From: JAAYOS01 sp050950785 | GTDB taxonomy: Bacteria > Bacillota > Clostridia > Oscillospirales > JAAYOS01 | Assembly (NCBI GenBank): GCA_050950785.1 | Contig: JBMNIG010000009.1 | Location: 22,328 to 86,327 of the forward strand | Length of the DNA stretch: 64,000 nucleotides | Reading direction: 5' to 3' | Shown: in pieces, positions 18,671 through 26,534 of the stretch | Layout: each line of letters begins with the position of its first letter | Position numbering within the stretch: position 1 is the stretch's first letter | Made by a program: the position numbers and the translations under genes | Notes under the pieces: model-generated | What the model was told of the DNA's origin: nothing | Database searches by the model: none | What the model saw: the letters and a program-made list of their open reading frames with translations, nothing else

Positions 18671-19747
18671 CTATTTGTTGTATGCTTGGCGGGTCAGTTC
18701 ATAAAGTGTTTTATGTGCTACCGCTTGGTTTTTACCCATTGCCAAGACCCCTGCAATTATGTTTTGGTAGCTACCATATTCGTCTACGAAAGACTTTACA
18801 GCTTCGGCTATCTCTTCTTCAGAAGCTTCCATTGGAAGCTGCTTCTGAACACCGAATATTAGCTTATCACCGAATTTTTGGATAAGCATATGCCTGTCGT
18901 TCATATCCTGAGGCGTCCATGCATCGACGCCTGCCTCGATCATTGCAGGTACTAGCAGTTCATTTTTGCCGCAACTGTGAAACTCAAGATACATACCCCT
19001 ACTGTGGCAGGACTCGACAATGCGTGCCAGATAGGGAACTAACATCTCGCGAGCAGTGTTTAATGAGAAAAACGGAGCTCTTTGAGATCCCCAGTCGTCG
19101 TGAAATAGGATTATGTCTGCTTTGTAATATGTTCTGTACTTTTCAAAGAGTTTGTCATAAAAGTCACACAAGGCACTAAAGAGACGATGTACACCGTCCT
19201 GTTGCTCATCGTCAACCATTGCCAAGGCGGCATTTTCAAAGTCCATAAAGGAAATCAGACGTTCAAAAAGACCGTTCATGACCCATATTAGATTCATGCG
19301 ATCGGTATTTATAAATTCCTTGTGTCTTTCCGCGCTGCCACTCCAATCAAGCTTTTCAAGGTCAGGAAATTGTATGTAATCTTCCCATCTGTTTATGTCT
19401 GGAATCTTTGGGTTTCCGGGACGAACCATCGAACCGCCCACTTGCTCTACATACACCCAATCTACTCCAAAAAAGTCTTTGCCACCTGCATCCTTTAAAT
19501 CAAGCGGATCGGCATCGAAGACAAACCCGCGGGCAACGTTGTCCGGTATTATTCTTGGAATAAGTGTAAAGTAATCGTTGCTCGAAGGCATCCACAAAGG
19601 ACGCTTTCCTTCAAACAAAAGCTTTAGGTTTTCTCTTGGGGTGATCGGAGTATTAAGCTTGGGAAGTCCGGGGACTCCTGGGAATAGAGATTTGTATTCA
19701 CCAACGATCTGCAATTCCCTTTCTCGATCAAATGAAATCCTGTCCAA
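18671..19747 (-). CDS. UROD-family methyl donor:corrinoid methyltransferase
   Basis: 358-residue protein of the uroporphyrinogen decarboxylase (MtaA/CmuA/MtvB) superfamily. In such clusters it acts as methyltransferase I, breaking the methyl donor and loading the corrinoid protein. A metal-binding signature fits HSCGKNELLVPAMIEAGVD near residues 261-279: His and Cys here, with an expected later acidic or Cys ligand. The cluster order UROD protein, MtgA-like, corrinoid protein matches the three-component aryl methyl ether O-demethylases of acetogens, but methylamines, methanol or betaines cannot be excluded. The start is a TTG at 19747 with GAGGGG 8 bases upstream. It is separated from folD by 99 bases. 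Confidence 0.85.
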   Translation of the reverse strand: MDRISFDRERELQIVGEYKSLFPGVPGLPKLNTPITPRENLKLLFEGKRPLWMPSSNDYFTLIPRIIPDNVARGFVFDADPLDLKDAGGKDFFGVDWVYVEQVGGSMVRPGNPKIPDINRWEDYIQFPDLEKLDWSGSAERHKEFINTDRMNLIWVMNGLFERLISFMDFENAALAMVDDEQQDGVHRLFSALCDFYDKLFEKYRTYYKADIILFHDDWGSQRAPFFSLNTAREMLVPYLARIVESCHSRGMYLEFHSCGKNELLVPAMIEAGVDAWTPQDMNDRHMLIQKFGDKLIFGVQKQLPMEASEEEIAEAVKSFVDEYGSYQNIIAGVLAMGKNQAVAHKTLYELTRQAYNK

Positions 19748-19846
19748 ATGTTTCCCCTCTTTCTATGATTTATTAAATTATAATACTTTGCCAAAAATAT
19801 GTCAATTAATGTGCTGTCAAATTAGTTATCTTTGTTCTGATAAGCA

Positions 19847-20701
19847 TTATGATTTAAGTTTACGTTTGGCTGCTTCGACAACATGCTTTACAAGCACGCT
19901 AGTAGTAACCGTGCCTACACCTCCGGGAACAGGAGTAATTGCCTCTACTATCCCTTGGGCTTCTTCGAAGTTTACATCGCCGCAGAGTTTCCCATCGGCA
20001 TTTACATTTATGCCTACATCAAGAACTATTTGGCCTTCGCGTAGATACTCTTTTCCGATTATTCCTGCTTTGCCGGCTGAAACAATAACTATATCGGCTC
20101 TTTTTACTACTGAAGGCATATCTATCGTGCGTGTATGACACACCGTTACAGTGGCATTGCGCTTCATAAGCATCAGCGCTGCCGGTTTCCCGACAACCAG
20201 GCTTCGACCAATGACAACTGCATTCTTACCTGTTATCTCAATTCCGTAATGATCGAGTATTTCAATACAAGCTTGAGGCGTGCATGGTGGAAATCCAACA
20301 TTTTCGCCAGTGTAAATGCCGACCATGGATTGGTCCGTGATGCCGTCAATATCCTTATCGGCAGATATTGAATTTCTGACTACTTTGTCATCAATATGTT
20401 TTGGAAGCGGTCTGAAAAGTAATATACCGTGTATCGTATCATCCTTATTGAGGTCATGTATCTTTGAGAGCAGTGTTTCTTGAGAGACATCCTCCGGCAA
20501 GACTATGTTTTCAATGTCCACTCCAACCCTGGCACAGCGCTTTGAAGCACCTCTCTCATAAGAAATGTCATCTTCGCGCTCACCGACACGCAAGGTGGCA
20601 AGCTTTGGGTTGATGCCTTTCAACTCAAGCTTTAATACATCTTCTTTTACTTTTGCGTTTATCGAAGATACTACCTCTTTACCACTCAAAATCCTTGCCA
20701 T
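19847..20701 (-). CDS. folD: FolD, methylene-H4folate dehydrogenase/cyclohydrolase
   Basis: 284-residue enzyme that interconverts methylene- and methenyl-H4folate with NAD(P), and methenyl- and formyl-H4folate. The folate-site Tyr and Lys occur in SYERGASKRCARVG; the Lys is two residues further from Tyr than in the common YxxxK pattern. The NAD(P) fold has GRSLVVGKPAALML. TPVPGGVGTVT closes the C-terminus. The ATG at 20701 has AAGGAG 5 bases upstream; the frame continues to 20737 inside fchA. It lies 13 bases after fchA. Because fchA also encodes a cyclohydrolase, FolD may work mainly as the dehydrogenase here, as in other acetogens. Confidence 0.96.
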   Translation of the reverse strand: MARILSGKEVVSSINAKVKEDVLKLELKGINPKLATLRVGEREDDISYERGASKRCARVGVDIENIVLPEDVSQETLLSKIHDLNKDDTIHGILLFRPLPKHIDDKVVRNSISADKDIDGITDQSMVGIYTGENVGFPPCTPQACIEILDHYGIEITGKNAVVIGRSLVVGKPAALMLMKRNATVTVCHTRTIDMPSVVKRADIVIVSAGKAGIIGKEYLREGQIVLDVGINVNADGKLCGDVNFEEAQGIVEAITPVPGGVGTVTTSVLVKHVVEAAKRKLKS

Positions 20702-20714
20702 TTTTACTCCTTTC

Positions 20715-21344
20715 TCAGCGCAGCTTGCCAAACACATTTTCTGTCACTTCATCTGCCATCGGAACATAATTATCAAGCATATCGTTTGCTCTTTTATTTG
20801 CTTGTTCGGCATACTCCCGATCGGTCATTGATTTTGTATTGATAAAGACATTGAAACTTGCTCCTACCAATGCAGCTTTGCATAGAGCAGCTCCAACTCC
20901 CGCATCGCTGATCGCGATCCTACTGCCTTTGTCTGCAAACTCTTTCTGAAGCTCTATAGCTCGACAGCACAACTCCATGATCTCAAGAGGAACCGAACAT
21001 GCATCCCGAAGAGCGATCTCCATTATACGAGCCTTTTCCGCCTTTTCTTCCTCTGTATTCTTCGGGAGCCCGTAAGCCCTCGATAACGGTTCAAAAACTT
21101 CGGCATCACGATCGACAAGAGCAAGCAGCTCATTTTGGATCTGGTTTGCCTTATCCATCAGCTCCAATATGTCCTGTTCGACCGCAGCATACTTCTTTTT
21201 ACCGACAGTAAGTGATCCGACCATATTACCAAGTGCTGTTCCTATAGCCCCCACTAGAGCAGAAGCACCACCGCCGCCTGGTACAGGTGATTTGCTAGCA
21301 AGCTTTGAAACAAAATCCAAACAACTGATCTCAGTGAAATTCAT
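20715..21344 (-). CDS. fchA: FchA, methenyl-H4folate cyclohydrolase
   Basis: 209-residue protein of the formiminotransferase-cyclodeaminase (FTCD_C) fold. It carries the glycine-rich SPVPGGGGASALVGAIGTAL near residues 19-38, and a helical bundle with MEIALRDACSVPLEIMELC. In acetogens this family supplies the methenyl-H4folate cyclohydrolase step between Fhs and FolD. That is exactly its position in this run (fhs-fchA-folD). The ATG follows AAGGAGTATATAT. Its own histidine-degrading partner (formiminotransferase) is absent, which favours the one-carbon role. Confidence 0.93.
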   Translation of the reverse strand: MNFTEISCLDFVSKLASKSPVPGGGGASALVGAIGTALGNMVGSLTVGKKKYAAVEQDILELMDKANQIQNELLALVDRDAEVFEPLSRAYGLPKNTEEEKAEKARIMEIALRDACSVPLEIMELCCRAIELQKEFADKGSRIAISDAGVGAALCKAALVGASFNVFINTKSMTDREYAEQANKRANDMLDNYVPMADEVTENVFGKLR

Positions 21345-21413
21345 ATATATACTCCTTGTAAAATATGATTTGCAGGTAGTACTTGATTGCGTTGCTTTTT
21401 GAAATACTGATCG

Positions 21414-23090
21414 TTAGAAAAGGCCGCTGATTTTGCCCGTTGGGTCTACATCAATAGACTCGGCTGCAGGAACTTTTGGCAACCCGGGCATCGTCATGAT
21501 CTCTCCTGTAAGCACTACAACAAAACCTGCCCCGGCAGAGACCTTCAAGTCGCGAACTGTAATTTTGAAATTTCTTGGAGCACCAAGAAGATTTGCATTA
21601 TCTGAAAAGCTATACTGAGTTTTCGCAATACATACTGGAAGTTTTCCATATCCAAGTTTTTCAAGCCTTCTCATCTGCTTACGGGCAGCGGGGAGGACCT
21701 CGATGCCATCAGCCCTGTAGATCTTGCGTGCTATAGCATCGATTTTTTCTTCTAAGGTAGAGTCAAGACTGTAACTATATGTGAAATCATTTTCCAGTTC
21801 ACACAGTTTTATTACCTCTTTTGCAAGCTCGATTCCACCTTCTCCGCCTTTTCCCCAAACTTCTGAAAGCGCAACATTTGCACCGAGATTGCGGCATCTT
21901 TCTTCCACGAGCCTAAGTTCTGCTTCTGTATCGGTAGGGAAGCGGTTTATTGCTACTACAGCCGGTAACTTATAAACACTTGTTATATTTTCAACATGTT
22001 GCAAAAGATTAGGCAAACCCCTCTCAAGGGCTTCAAGGTTATCCTCGGCAAGCTGTGCTTTGTTAGCACCACCGTGAAGCTTTAGTGCACGTACAGTGGC
22101 AACAACTACAACAGCGTTTGGACGCAATCCTGCCAAACGGCATTTTATATCAAGGAATTTCTCAGCCCCTAAGTCGGCTCCAAAGCCCGCTTCTGTGATA
22201 ACATAGTCCGCTAGCTTTAGAGCTGTGCGAGTAGCTATAACGGAATTACATCCATGTGCGATATTTGCGAAGGGACCGCCGTGAACAAAGGCGGGGGTAT
22301 GCTCCAAAGTTTGGACAAGGTTGGGTTTTAGAGCATCTTTAAGAAGCGCAGCCATAGCACCCGCTGCTTTTAGATCTCCTGCAGTAACTGGTTTATTGTC
22401 ATATGTGTAGCCGATGACGATGTTGGATAGTTTCTTTTTAAGGTCATCCAGATCCATTGCAAGACACAAAATTGCCATGATCTCACTTGCAACTGTGATG
22501 TCATAACTATCTTCCCTGGGGACACCATTGGCTTTACCGTTCAAACCGCAAACAATGTTGCGGAGTTGTCTGTCATTCATATCGACACAGCGATGCCAAG
22601 TAATTTGAGTGGGGTTGATCCCCAGTTTGTTTCCCTGATAAATATGGTTGTCGATCATCGCGGCCAAAAGGTTATTTGCAGCACCAATGGCATGCATGTC
22701 CCCGGTAAAATGTAAGTTGATGTCCTCCATAGGAACCACTTGGGCATATCCGCCACCCGCAGCACCACCCTTGACACCAAAAACCGGACCTAGTGAGGGC
22801 TCCCTTAGCGCCACCATTACTTTTTTGCCTATCTTGCGCATTCCGTCTGCTAAGCCGACAGTAGTTGTCGTTTTGCCTTCTCCGGCAGGAGTCGGTGTGA
22901 TTGCGGTAACGAGGATAAGTTTTCCGTCCGGCACATCTCTCATTTCGTTTATGAGATTAAAATCAACCTTCGCCTTATAGTTTCCATACAACTCAATTTT
23001 ATCTTCAGGTATATCTGCGGTTTGGGCAACTTCTCGGATATCCTGCATTGGGGTACTTTGAGCTATCTCAATATCACTTTTAAAACTCAT
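21414..23090 (-). CDS. fhs: Formate-tetrahydrofolate ligase
   Basis: Activates formate with ATP to formyl-H4folate, the entry reaction of the methyl branch. 558 residues, the usual length. The P-loop region reads TPTPAGEGKTTTTVGLADG near residues 66-84. The conserved REPSLGPVFGVKGGAAGGGYAQV follows in two halves near 95-117, and the AFVHGGPFANIAHGCNS motif is near 272-288. The ATG follows AAAGGAGTAACAGCTT. 70 bases separate it from fchA and 87 from the FloxA-like gene upstream, on the same strand with no intervening terminator. Together with fchA, folD and metVF it completes formate to methyl-H4folate. Confidence 0.98.
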   Translation of the reverse strand: MSFKSDIEIAQSTPMQDIREVAQTADIPEDKIELYGNYKAKVDFNLINEMRDVPDGKLILVTAITPTPAGEGKTTTTVGLADGMRKIGKKVMVALREPSLGPVFGVKGGAAGGGYAQVVPMEDINLHFTGDMHAIGAANNLLAAMIDNHIYQGNKLGINPTQITWHRCVDMNDRQLRNIVCGLNGKANGVPREDSYDITVASEIMAILCLAMDLDDLKKKLSNIVIGYTYDNKPVTAGDLKAAGAMAALLKDALKPNLVQTLEHTPAFVHGGPFANIAHGCNSVIATRTALKLADYVITEAGFGADLGAEKFLDIKCRLAGLRPNAVVVVATVRALKLHGGANKAQLAEDNLEALERGLPNLLQHVENITSVYKLPAVVAINRFPTDTEAELRLVEERCRNLGANVALSEVWGKGGEGGIELAKEVIKLCELENDFTYSYSLDSTLEEKIDAIARKIYRADGIEVLPAARKQMRRLEKLGYGKLPVCIAKTQYSFSDNANLLGAPRNFKITVRDLKVSAGAGFVVVLTGEIMTMPGLPKVPAAESIDVDPTGKISGLF

Positions 23091-23177
23091 AAGCTGTTAC
23101 TCCTTTGCATTAATATACAAATGATCAAATCATAACGAAAACACAATATAAAACAAACATAGACCAATGGTTTGAAG

Positions 23178-24086
23178 TCAATATTCTCCGGGCATCATAT
23201 CAAGATCAGCCATTGAGAATACAGGACCGTCGACACACACATACCGGTGTCCAATATTACACTTACCACATTTGCCAACACCGCAAGTCATCCTCATTTC
23301 AAGGGTTGTCAAAATTCGGTCCTTGGGCACACCCATTTTTGAAAAAGCGTCTGAAAGGGCTTTTATCATAACAGGGGGACCACATAGAACTGCGTATGTA
23401 TTATGAACATCAAAGGGAATATCCCTGATTAGTACATTTGGATATCCGACAAGGCCGTCCCATCCTGCCTCAGGATTGTCTATTGTAAGCTTAAGATCGG
23501 TATTGGGATTTGAAGCCCATTTATCGAAATCATACTTAAAAATGAAATCCTGCGTAGTGCGGGCGGCAAGCAGCATATTTATTTTTTTGAACTTTTCTCT
23601 GTTTTCAGGTAGAAAAATCAAATCAATGAGAGGCCGAAGTGGTGCAAGTCCCAAACCACCGGCTACAAAGAATAGATCGTGTCCGGTCATTTCATCAATT
23701 GGAAAAGAGTTTCCAAAGGGACCGCGAATCCAGACTTCATCACCCGACTCAAGCCTATGCAAATTGTCGGTAACATATCCGGTCCTTTTTATGCACAATT
23801 CAATCGTGTCTGTGATATGCGGGGATGAAGCAAATCCAAAGGGAGCTTCACCAGATCCGGGAACTGTAACCTCGACAAATTGTCCGGGATCAAAGGAGAT
23901 AGCCTGTGAAGGTCGCAGAACAAAGGTTTTTACATCCTGGGTTTGAGATGTTGTCTCCTGGATCACTTCAAGGATTTCGGCTCTTATTGGAATATAAGGA
24001 TTTATTTTTGGTTGCGTTGAAGTAATATCGAAATTAATGCCGCCATCCGCTGCGTTAGAAATCGAATTTTGATTTACGTGAGTCAT
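23178..24086 (-). CDS. FloxA-like FAD/NAD(P) oxidoreductase subunit
   Basis: 302-residue ferredoxin-reductase-type flavoprotein, related to AsrB, PyrK and sulfhydrogenase gamma. An FAD-binding barrel holds DPGQFVEVTV near residues 69-78. The NAD(P)-binding domain begins at FFVAGGLGLAPLRPL near 136-150. A C-terminal [2Fe-2S] cysteine set occurs in CGVGKCGKCNIGHRYVC near 272-288. In Hdr-Flox complexes this subunit would exchange electrons with NAD(P)H. It overlaps the FloxB-like gene by 4 bp (ATGA). Start supported by AAGGAG 7 bases upstream. The choice between NADH and NADPH cannot be read from the sequence. Confidence 0.85.
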   Translation of the reverse strand: MTHVNQNSISNAADGGINFDITSTQPKINPYIPIRAEILEVIQETTSQTQDVKTFVLRPSQAISFDPGQFVEVTVPGSGEAPFGFASSPHITDTIELCIKRTGYVTDNLHRLESGDEVWIRGPFGNSFPIDEMTGHDLFFVAGGLGLAPLRPLIDLIFLPENREKFKKINMLLAARTTQDFIFKYDFDKWASNPNTDLKLTIDNPEAGWDGLVGYPNVLIRDIPFDVHNTYAVLCGPPVMIKALSDAFSKMGVPKDRILTTLEMRMTCGVGKCGKCNIGHRYVCVDGPVFSMADLDMMPGEY

Positions 24087-25165
24087 TTGACCGCTCCTTT
24101 CTTGTTTGGAGCCTGTATGTGCGAGATTATGTTTTTTACCGTCTTATATATATTTACGCCTCCCGGACATGAGCGAATACATCTGCCGCAGCCGGTGCAG
24201 GCAATTATGGAGCATTTTTTTGGTATATATACATATTTGTGCAAGACACGTTGACGAAATCGTTCCTTTTGAGTAGGGCGGGGATTATGCCCGGATGCAT
24301 GAAGTGTAAATTTTTGATACATACAGCTGTCCCAGCATCTGTTGCGGGTGATAACCCCGTCTTTTTCTACATCTTGAAATTCAAAACAGTGGCATGTAGG
24401 GCATATATAGGTGCATGTGCCGCAGCTCAAGCAGCTTTCGGAATATTTATCCCATGGGATCGATTCAAAAAGGTCACATTCATCAGCTGAAATACTAAGT
24501 TGCGTATTTAATTTACTGCTTAAATTCGCATGGCCATGTGACATAGATGGTTGGTTTTCAGCGATAACAGATTGAGCAGGAACAACTTGTTTTGAGACAC
24601 ATATGGCTTGATTGAAATGCTTGCCGTCTAATTTCAAAAAGATCGATTCAATGTTAGCATTTAAGATATTGATTACAAGTGAGTTGGTCTTAAAAGTTAT
24701 AAAAGCGTCACAACTGTCGGAAAATGTGCGGTCGATCCCCAGCTCCTCACAAAAGCACCCTCGCTTTTTTTGAAGACATTCCATTCCTATTGTTATAAGC
24801 ATCTTCCGACGCCTTTTGTAGTAAGGGTCATCATATTGGTTGTTTTTCTCTGAAAAGAGAATGTCAAGCATATTGATCGATGTAATGTCGCAAGGCTTTA
24901 CACCAACCAACAGTATGGGTTTGTGGTGACCGGGCTCTACAATGCCATCCTTGGTGAATTGAATGATTGGTTCGACTCGTGGAAAAAGGGCTTCTTTTGG
25001 TGATTTATATGGGAGCTCATCCCCAAGCTCCATTTGAGAAGGATCATCGAGCCATATGTAGTCCAGTTTCCCGTCTACCCGTGCCGGAGCTAGAACGGAA
25101 TATTCTTTGAGTAGTGAACCAATGCATTCGGCAAATGATTTAAGGGTCATTTCAATTGCAGTCAT
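24083..25165 (-). CDS. FloxB-like 4Fe-4S subunit (AsrA/HydB type)
   Basis: 360-residue soluble iron-sulfur protein of the AsrA/sulfhydrogenase beta family. The N-terminal 220 residues form the family domain with GVKPCDITSINMLDILF near 107-123. Two ferredoxin-like motifs follow: CLSCGTCTYICPTCHCFEF near 240-258 and CTGCGRCIRSCPGGVNI near 323-339. It probably passes electrons between the FloxA-like flavoprotein and the HdrA part. It overlaps both neighbours by 4 bp, so the three Flox subunits and MvhD are translationally coupled. Catalytic substrate sites are not evident. Confidence 0.83.
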   Translation of the reverse strand: MTAIEMTLKSFAECIGSLLKEYSVLAPARVDGKLDYIWLDDPSQMELGDELPYKSPKEALFPRVEPIIQFTKDGIVEPGHHKPILLVGVKPCDITSINMLDILFSEKNNQYDDPYYKRRRKMLITIGMECLQKKRGCFCEELGIDRTFSDSCDAFITFKTNSLVINILNANIESIFLKLDGKHFNQAICVSKQVVPAQSVIAENQPSMSHGHANLSSKLNTQLSISADECDLFESIPWDKYSESCLSCGTCTYICPTCHCFEFQDVEKDGVITRNRCWDSCMYQKFTLHASGHNPRPTQKERFRQRVLHKYVYIPKKCSIIACTGCGRCIRSCPGGVNIYKTVKNIISHIQAPNKKGAVK

Positions 25166-26067
25166 AACGGTTCACCTCCCAGAAAGCGGATTTCTTTGTC
25201 GGATGTGCTGTAGCTGCTCATCGCAGGAGGTGCTGTAGGATCAACCCCTGCACGGAAATCGTACTGATCATAGATAAAGTTATTGATGTCATCATATATG
25301 TATTTGAGGTTTACACCGGACGGACAGACGTTTTCGCATGCGCCGCAAGAGACACATCTTCCTGCTAAATGCATTGCTCTTGTAAGGTGAAAAGTTATTT
25401 TATCACCTGTATCCACATCCGTTTGATGCCAGTTCGTCATCTTTCTATCTGTAAAGCAACTTGTACAATAGCATCCCGGACAGGTCTGTCGACAGGAAAA
25501 GCATAAAATGCATTTGTCGATTTCATGCAAAAATCTTGCACGTCGTTTATGGGAGGGTTCATTTGCAACCTCATTACTTGAGTCTTGTGATGTAGGGCAG
25601 GGAAGTCCAATGAACTTCTTTCCGCCGTCTGCTGCGACTGCAAAATCATAAACAGACGGTGCTGTTGACGGACAACCAATACATCCGTGAACTTGAGCCC
25701 CATCCTGATTTGACATGCCACCGCATTCCACGCCGATTATCAAGATATTTTCCTTGTCAAGCTGGTTCTCGACAAGGAGATTTGCAATTGCACGGCTATC
25801 ACAGGGCTTTGCAACAATGGCGACTTTGCCGCTCGATCGTTTCAAATAAGGTGAAAGATTGCGCCAACATTTTTCAGTCCACACAAGCTTTTGTGCGTCC
25901 TTTTGGTCCCGTGCAAACATTGGGACAGGGGAGCCGCTATCCGGATCATCGCGAAAGCCTAAAACAACATCGACCTCACCTAAAGCCAATAGTTGTTCCG
26001 ACAGTTCACGAATTTTTAATTCTTGCAGTTTGAAATCCTGCAAAGCCATTGCGGGTCTGCTGTTCAT
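25162..26067 (-). CDS. FloxC-like iron-sulfur subunit (FrhB-related N-terminus)
   Basis: 301-residue iron-sulfur protein. The first 150 residues contain VAKPCDSRAIANLL near 85-98 and VECGGMSN near 113-120, features of the FrhB/FdhB-like domain. Two ferredoxin-type motifs follow: CILCFSCRQTCPGCYC at 186-201 and CVSCGACENVCPSG at 238-251. Extra cysteines occur at 129-132 (CIGC). Its position between MvhD/FloxD and FloxB matches the gene order of Hdr-Flox loci. Start ATG with AAAGGAGACAG upstream; 4-bp overlaps with both neighbours. Whether the FrhB-like part binds a flavin is not visible from sequence. Confidence 0.78.
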   Translation of the reverse strand: MNSRPAMALQDFKLQELKIRELSEQLLALGEVDVVLGFRDDPDSGSPVPMFARDQKDAQKLVWTEKCWRNLSPYLKRSSGKVAIVAKPCDSRAIANLLVENQLDKENILIIGVECGGMSNQDGAQVHGCIGCPSTAPSVYDFAVAADGGKKFIGLPCPTSQDSSNEVANEPSHKRRARFLHEIDKCILCFSCRQTCPGCYCTSCFTDRKMTNWHQTDVDTGDKITFHLTRAMHLAGRCVSCGACENVCPSGVNLKYIYDDINNFIYDQYDFRAGVDPTAPPAMSSYSTSDKEIRFLGGEPL

Positions 26068-26534
26068 TCGGATCTGTCTCCTTTCGCAGTGATAGAAAAT
26101 TTATCTCTTGGCAGGGCCGGTCCCAATTTCCGTACTATTTCAGTAATTTCCTCAACCACCTGGGCAAATCTTCCACCTTCAGAGGCTGATACCCACGTAA
26201 ACTGTACTCTGTCGGAATCGAAGCCGGAGATGTCAAGCAATTGTTTGAGCACGACAAATCTTCTTCTTGCGTACATGTTTCCTGTCAGATAGTGGCAATC
26301 CCCGGGATGGCAGCCTGACACCAGCACACCATCAGCACCGTCAACAAGTGCTCTAATGATATACTGCGGATTTATTCTTCCGGAACAGGGAACGCGTATG
26401 ATTCTGATACTAGGTGGATATTGCAGCCTGCTTGTGCCAGCCAAGTCTGCTCCGGCATAGCTGCACCAGTTACAAAGGAAAGCCACGATGGTTGGACACC
26501 ATTTATCTTGCATTTTCCCATCCATTTTTGTCAC
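26064..26534 (-). CDS. MvhD/FloxD-like iron-sulfur electron-transfer subunit
   Basis: 156-residue protein of the MvhD/FrhD/FloxD family, which docks an electron-input module onto HdrA. Conserved cysteines are at residues 13, 21 and 24 (CNWC), 50, 75 and 80 (GCHPGDC), binding an iron-sulfur cluster. The C-terminal VSASEGGRFAQVVEEI is also typical. It sits between the HdrA fusion and the FloxC-like gene, with 4-bp overlaps on both sides. The GTG at 26534 overlaps the hdrA stop; an ATG nine bases further in (26525) is a possible alternative. Confidence 0.88.
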   Translation of the reverse strand: MTKMDGKMQDKWCPTIVAFLCNWCSYAGADLAGTSRLQYPPSIRIIRVPCSGRINPQYIIRALVDGADGVLVSGCHPGDCHYLTGNMYARRRFVVLKQLLDISGFDSDRVQFTWVSASEGGRFAQVVEEITEIVRKLGPALPRDKFSITAKGDRSE

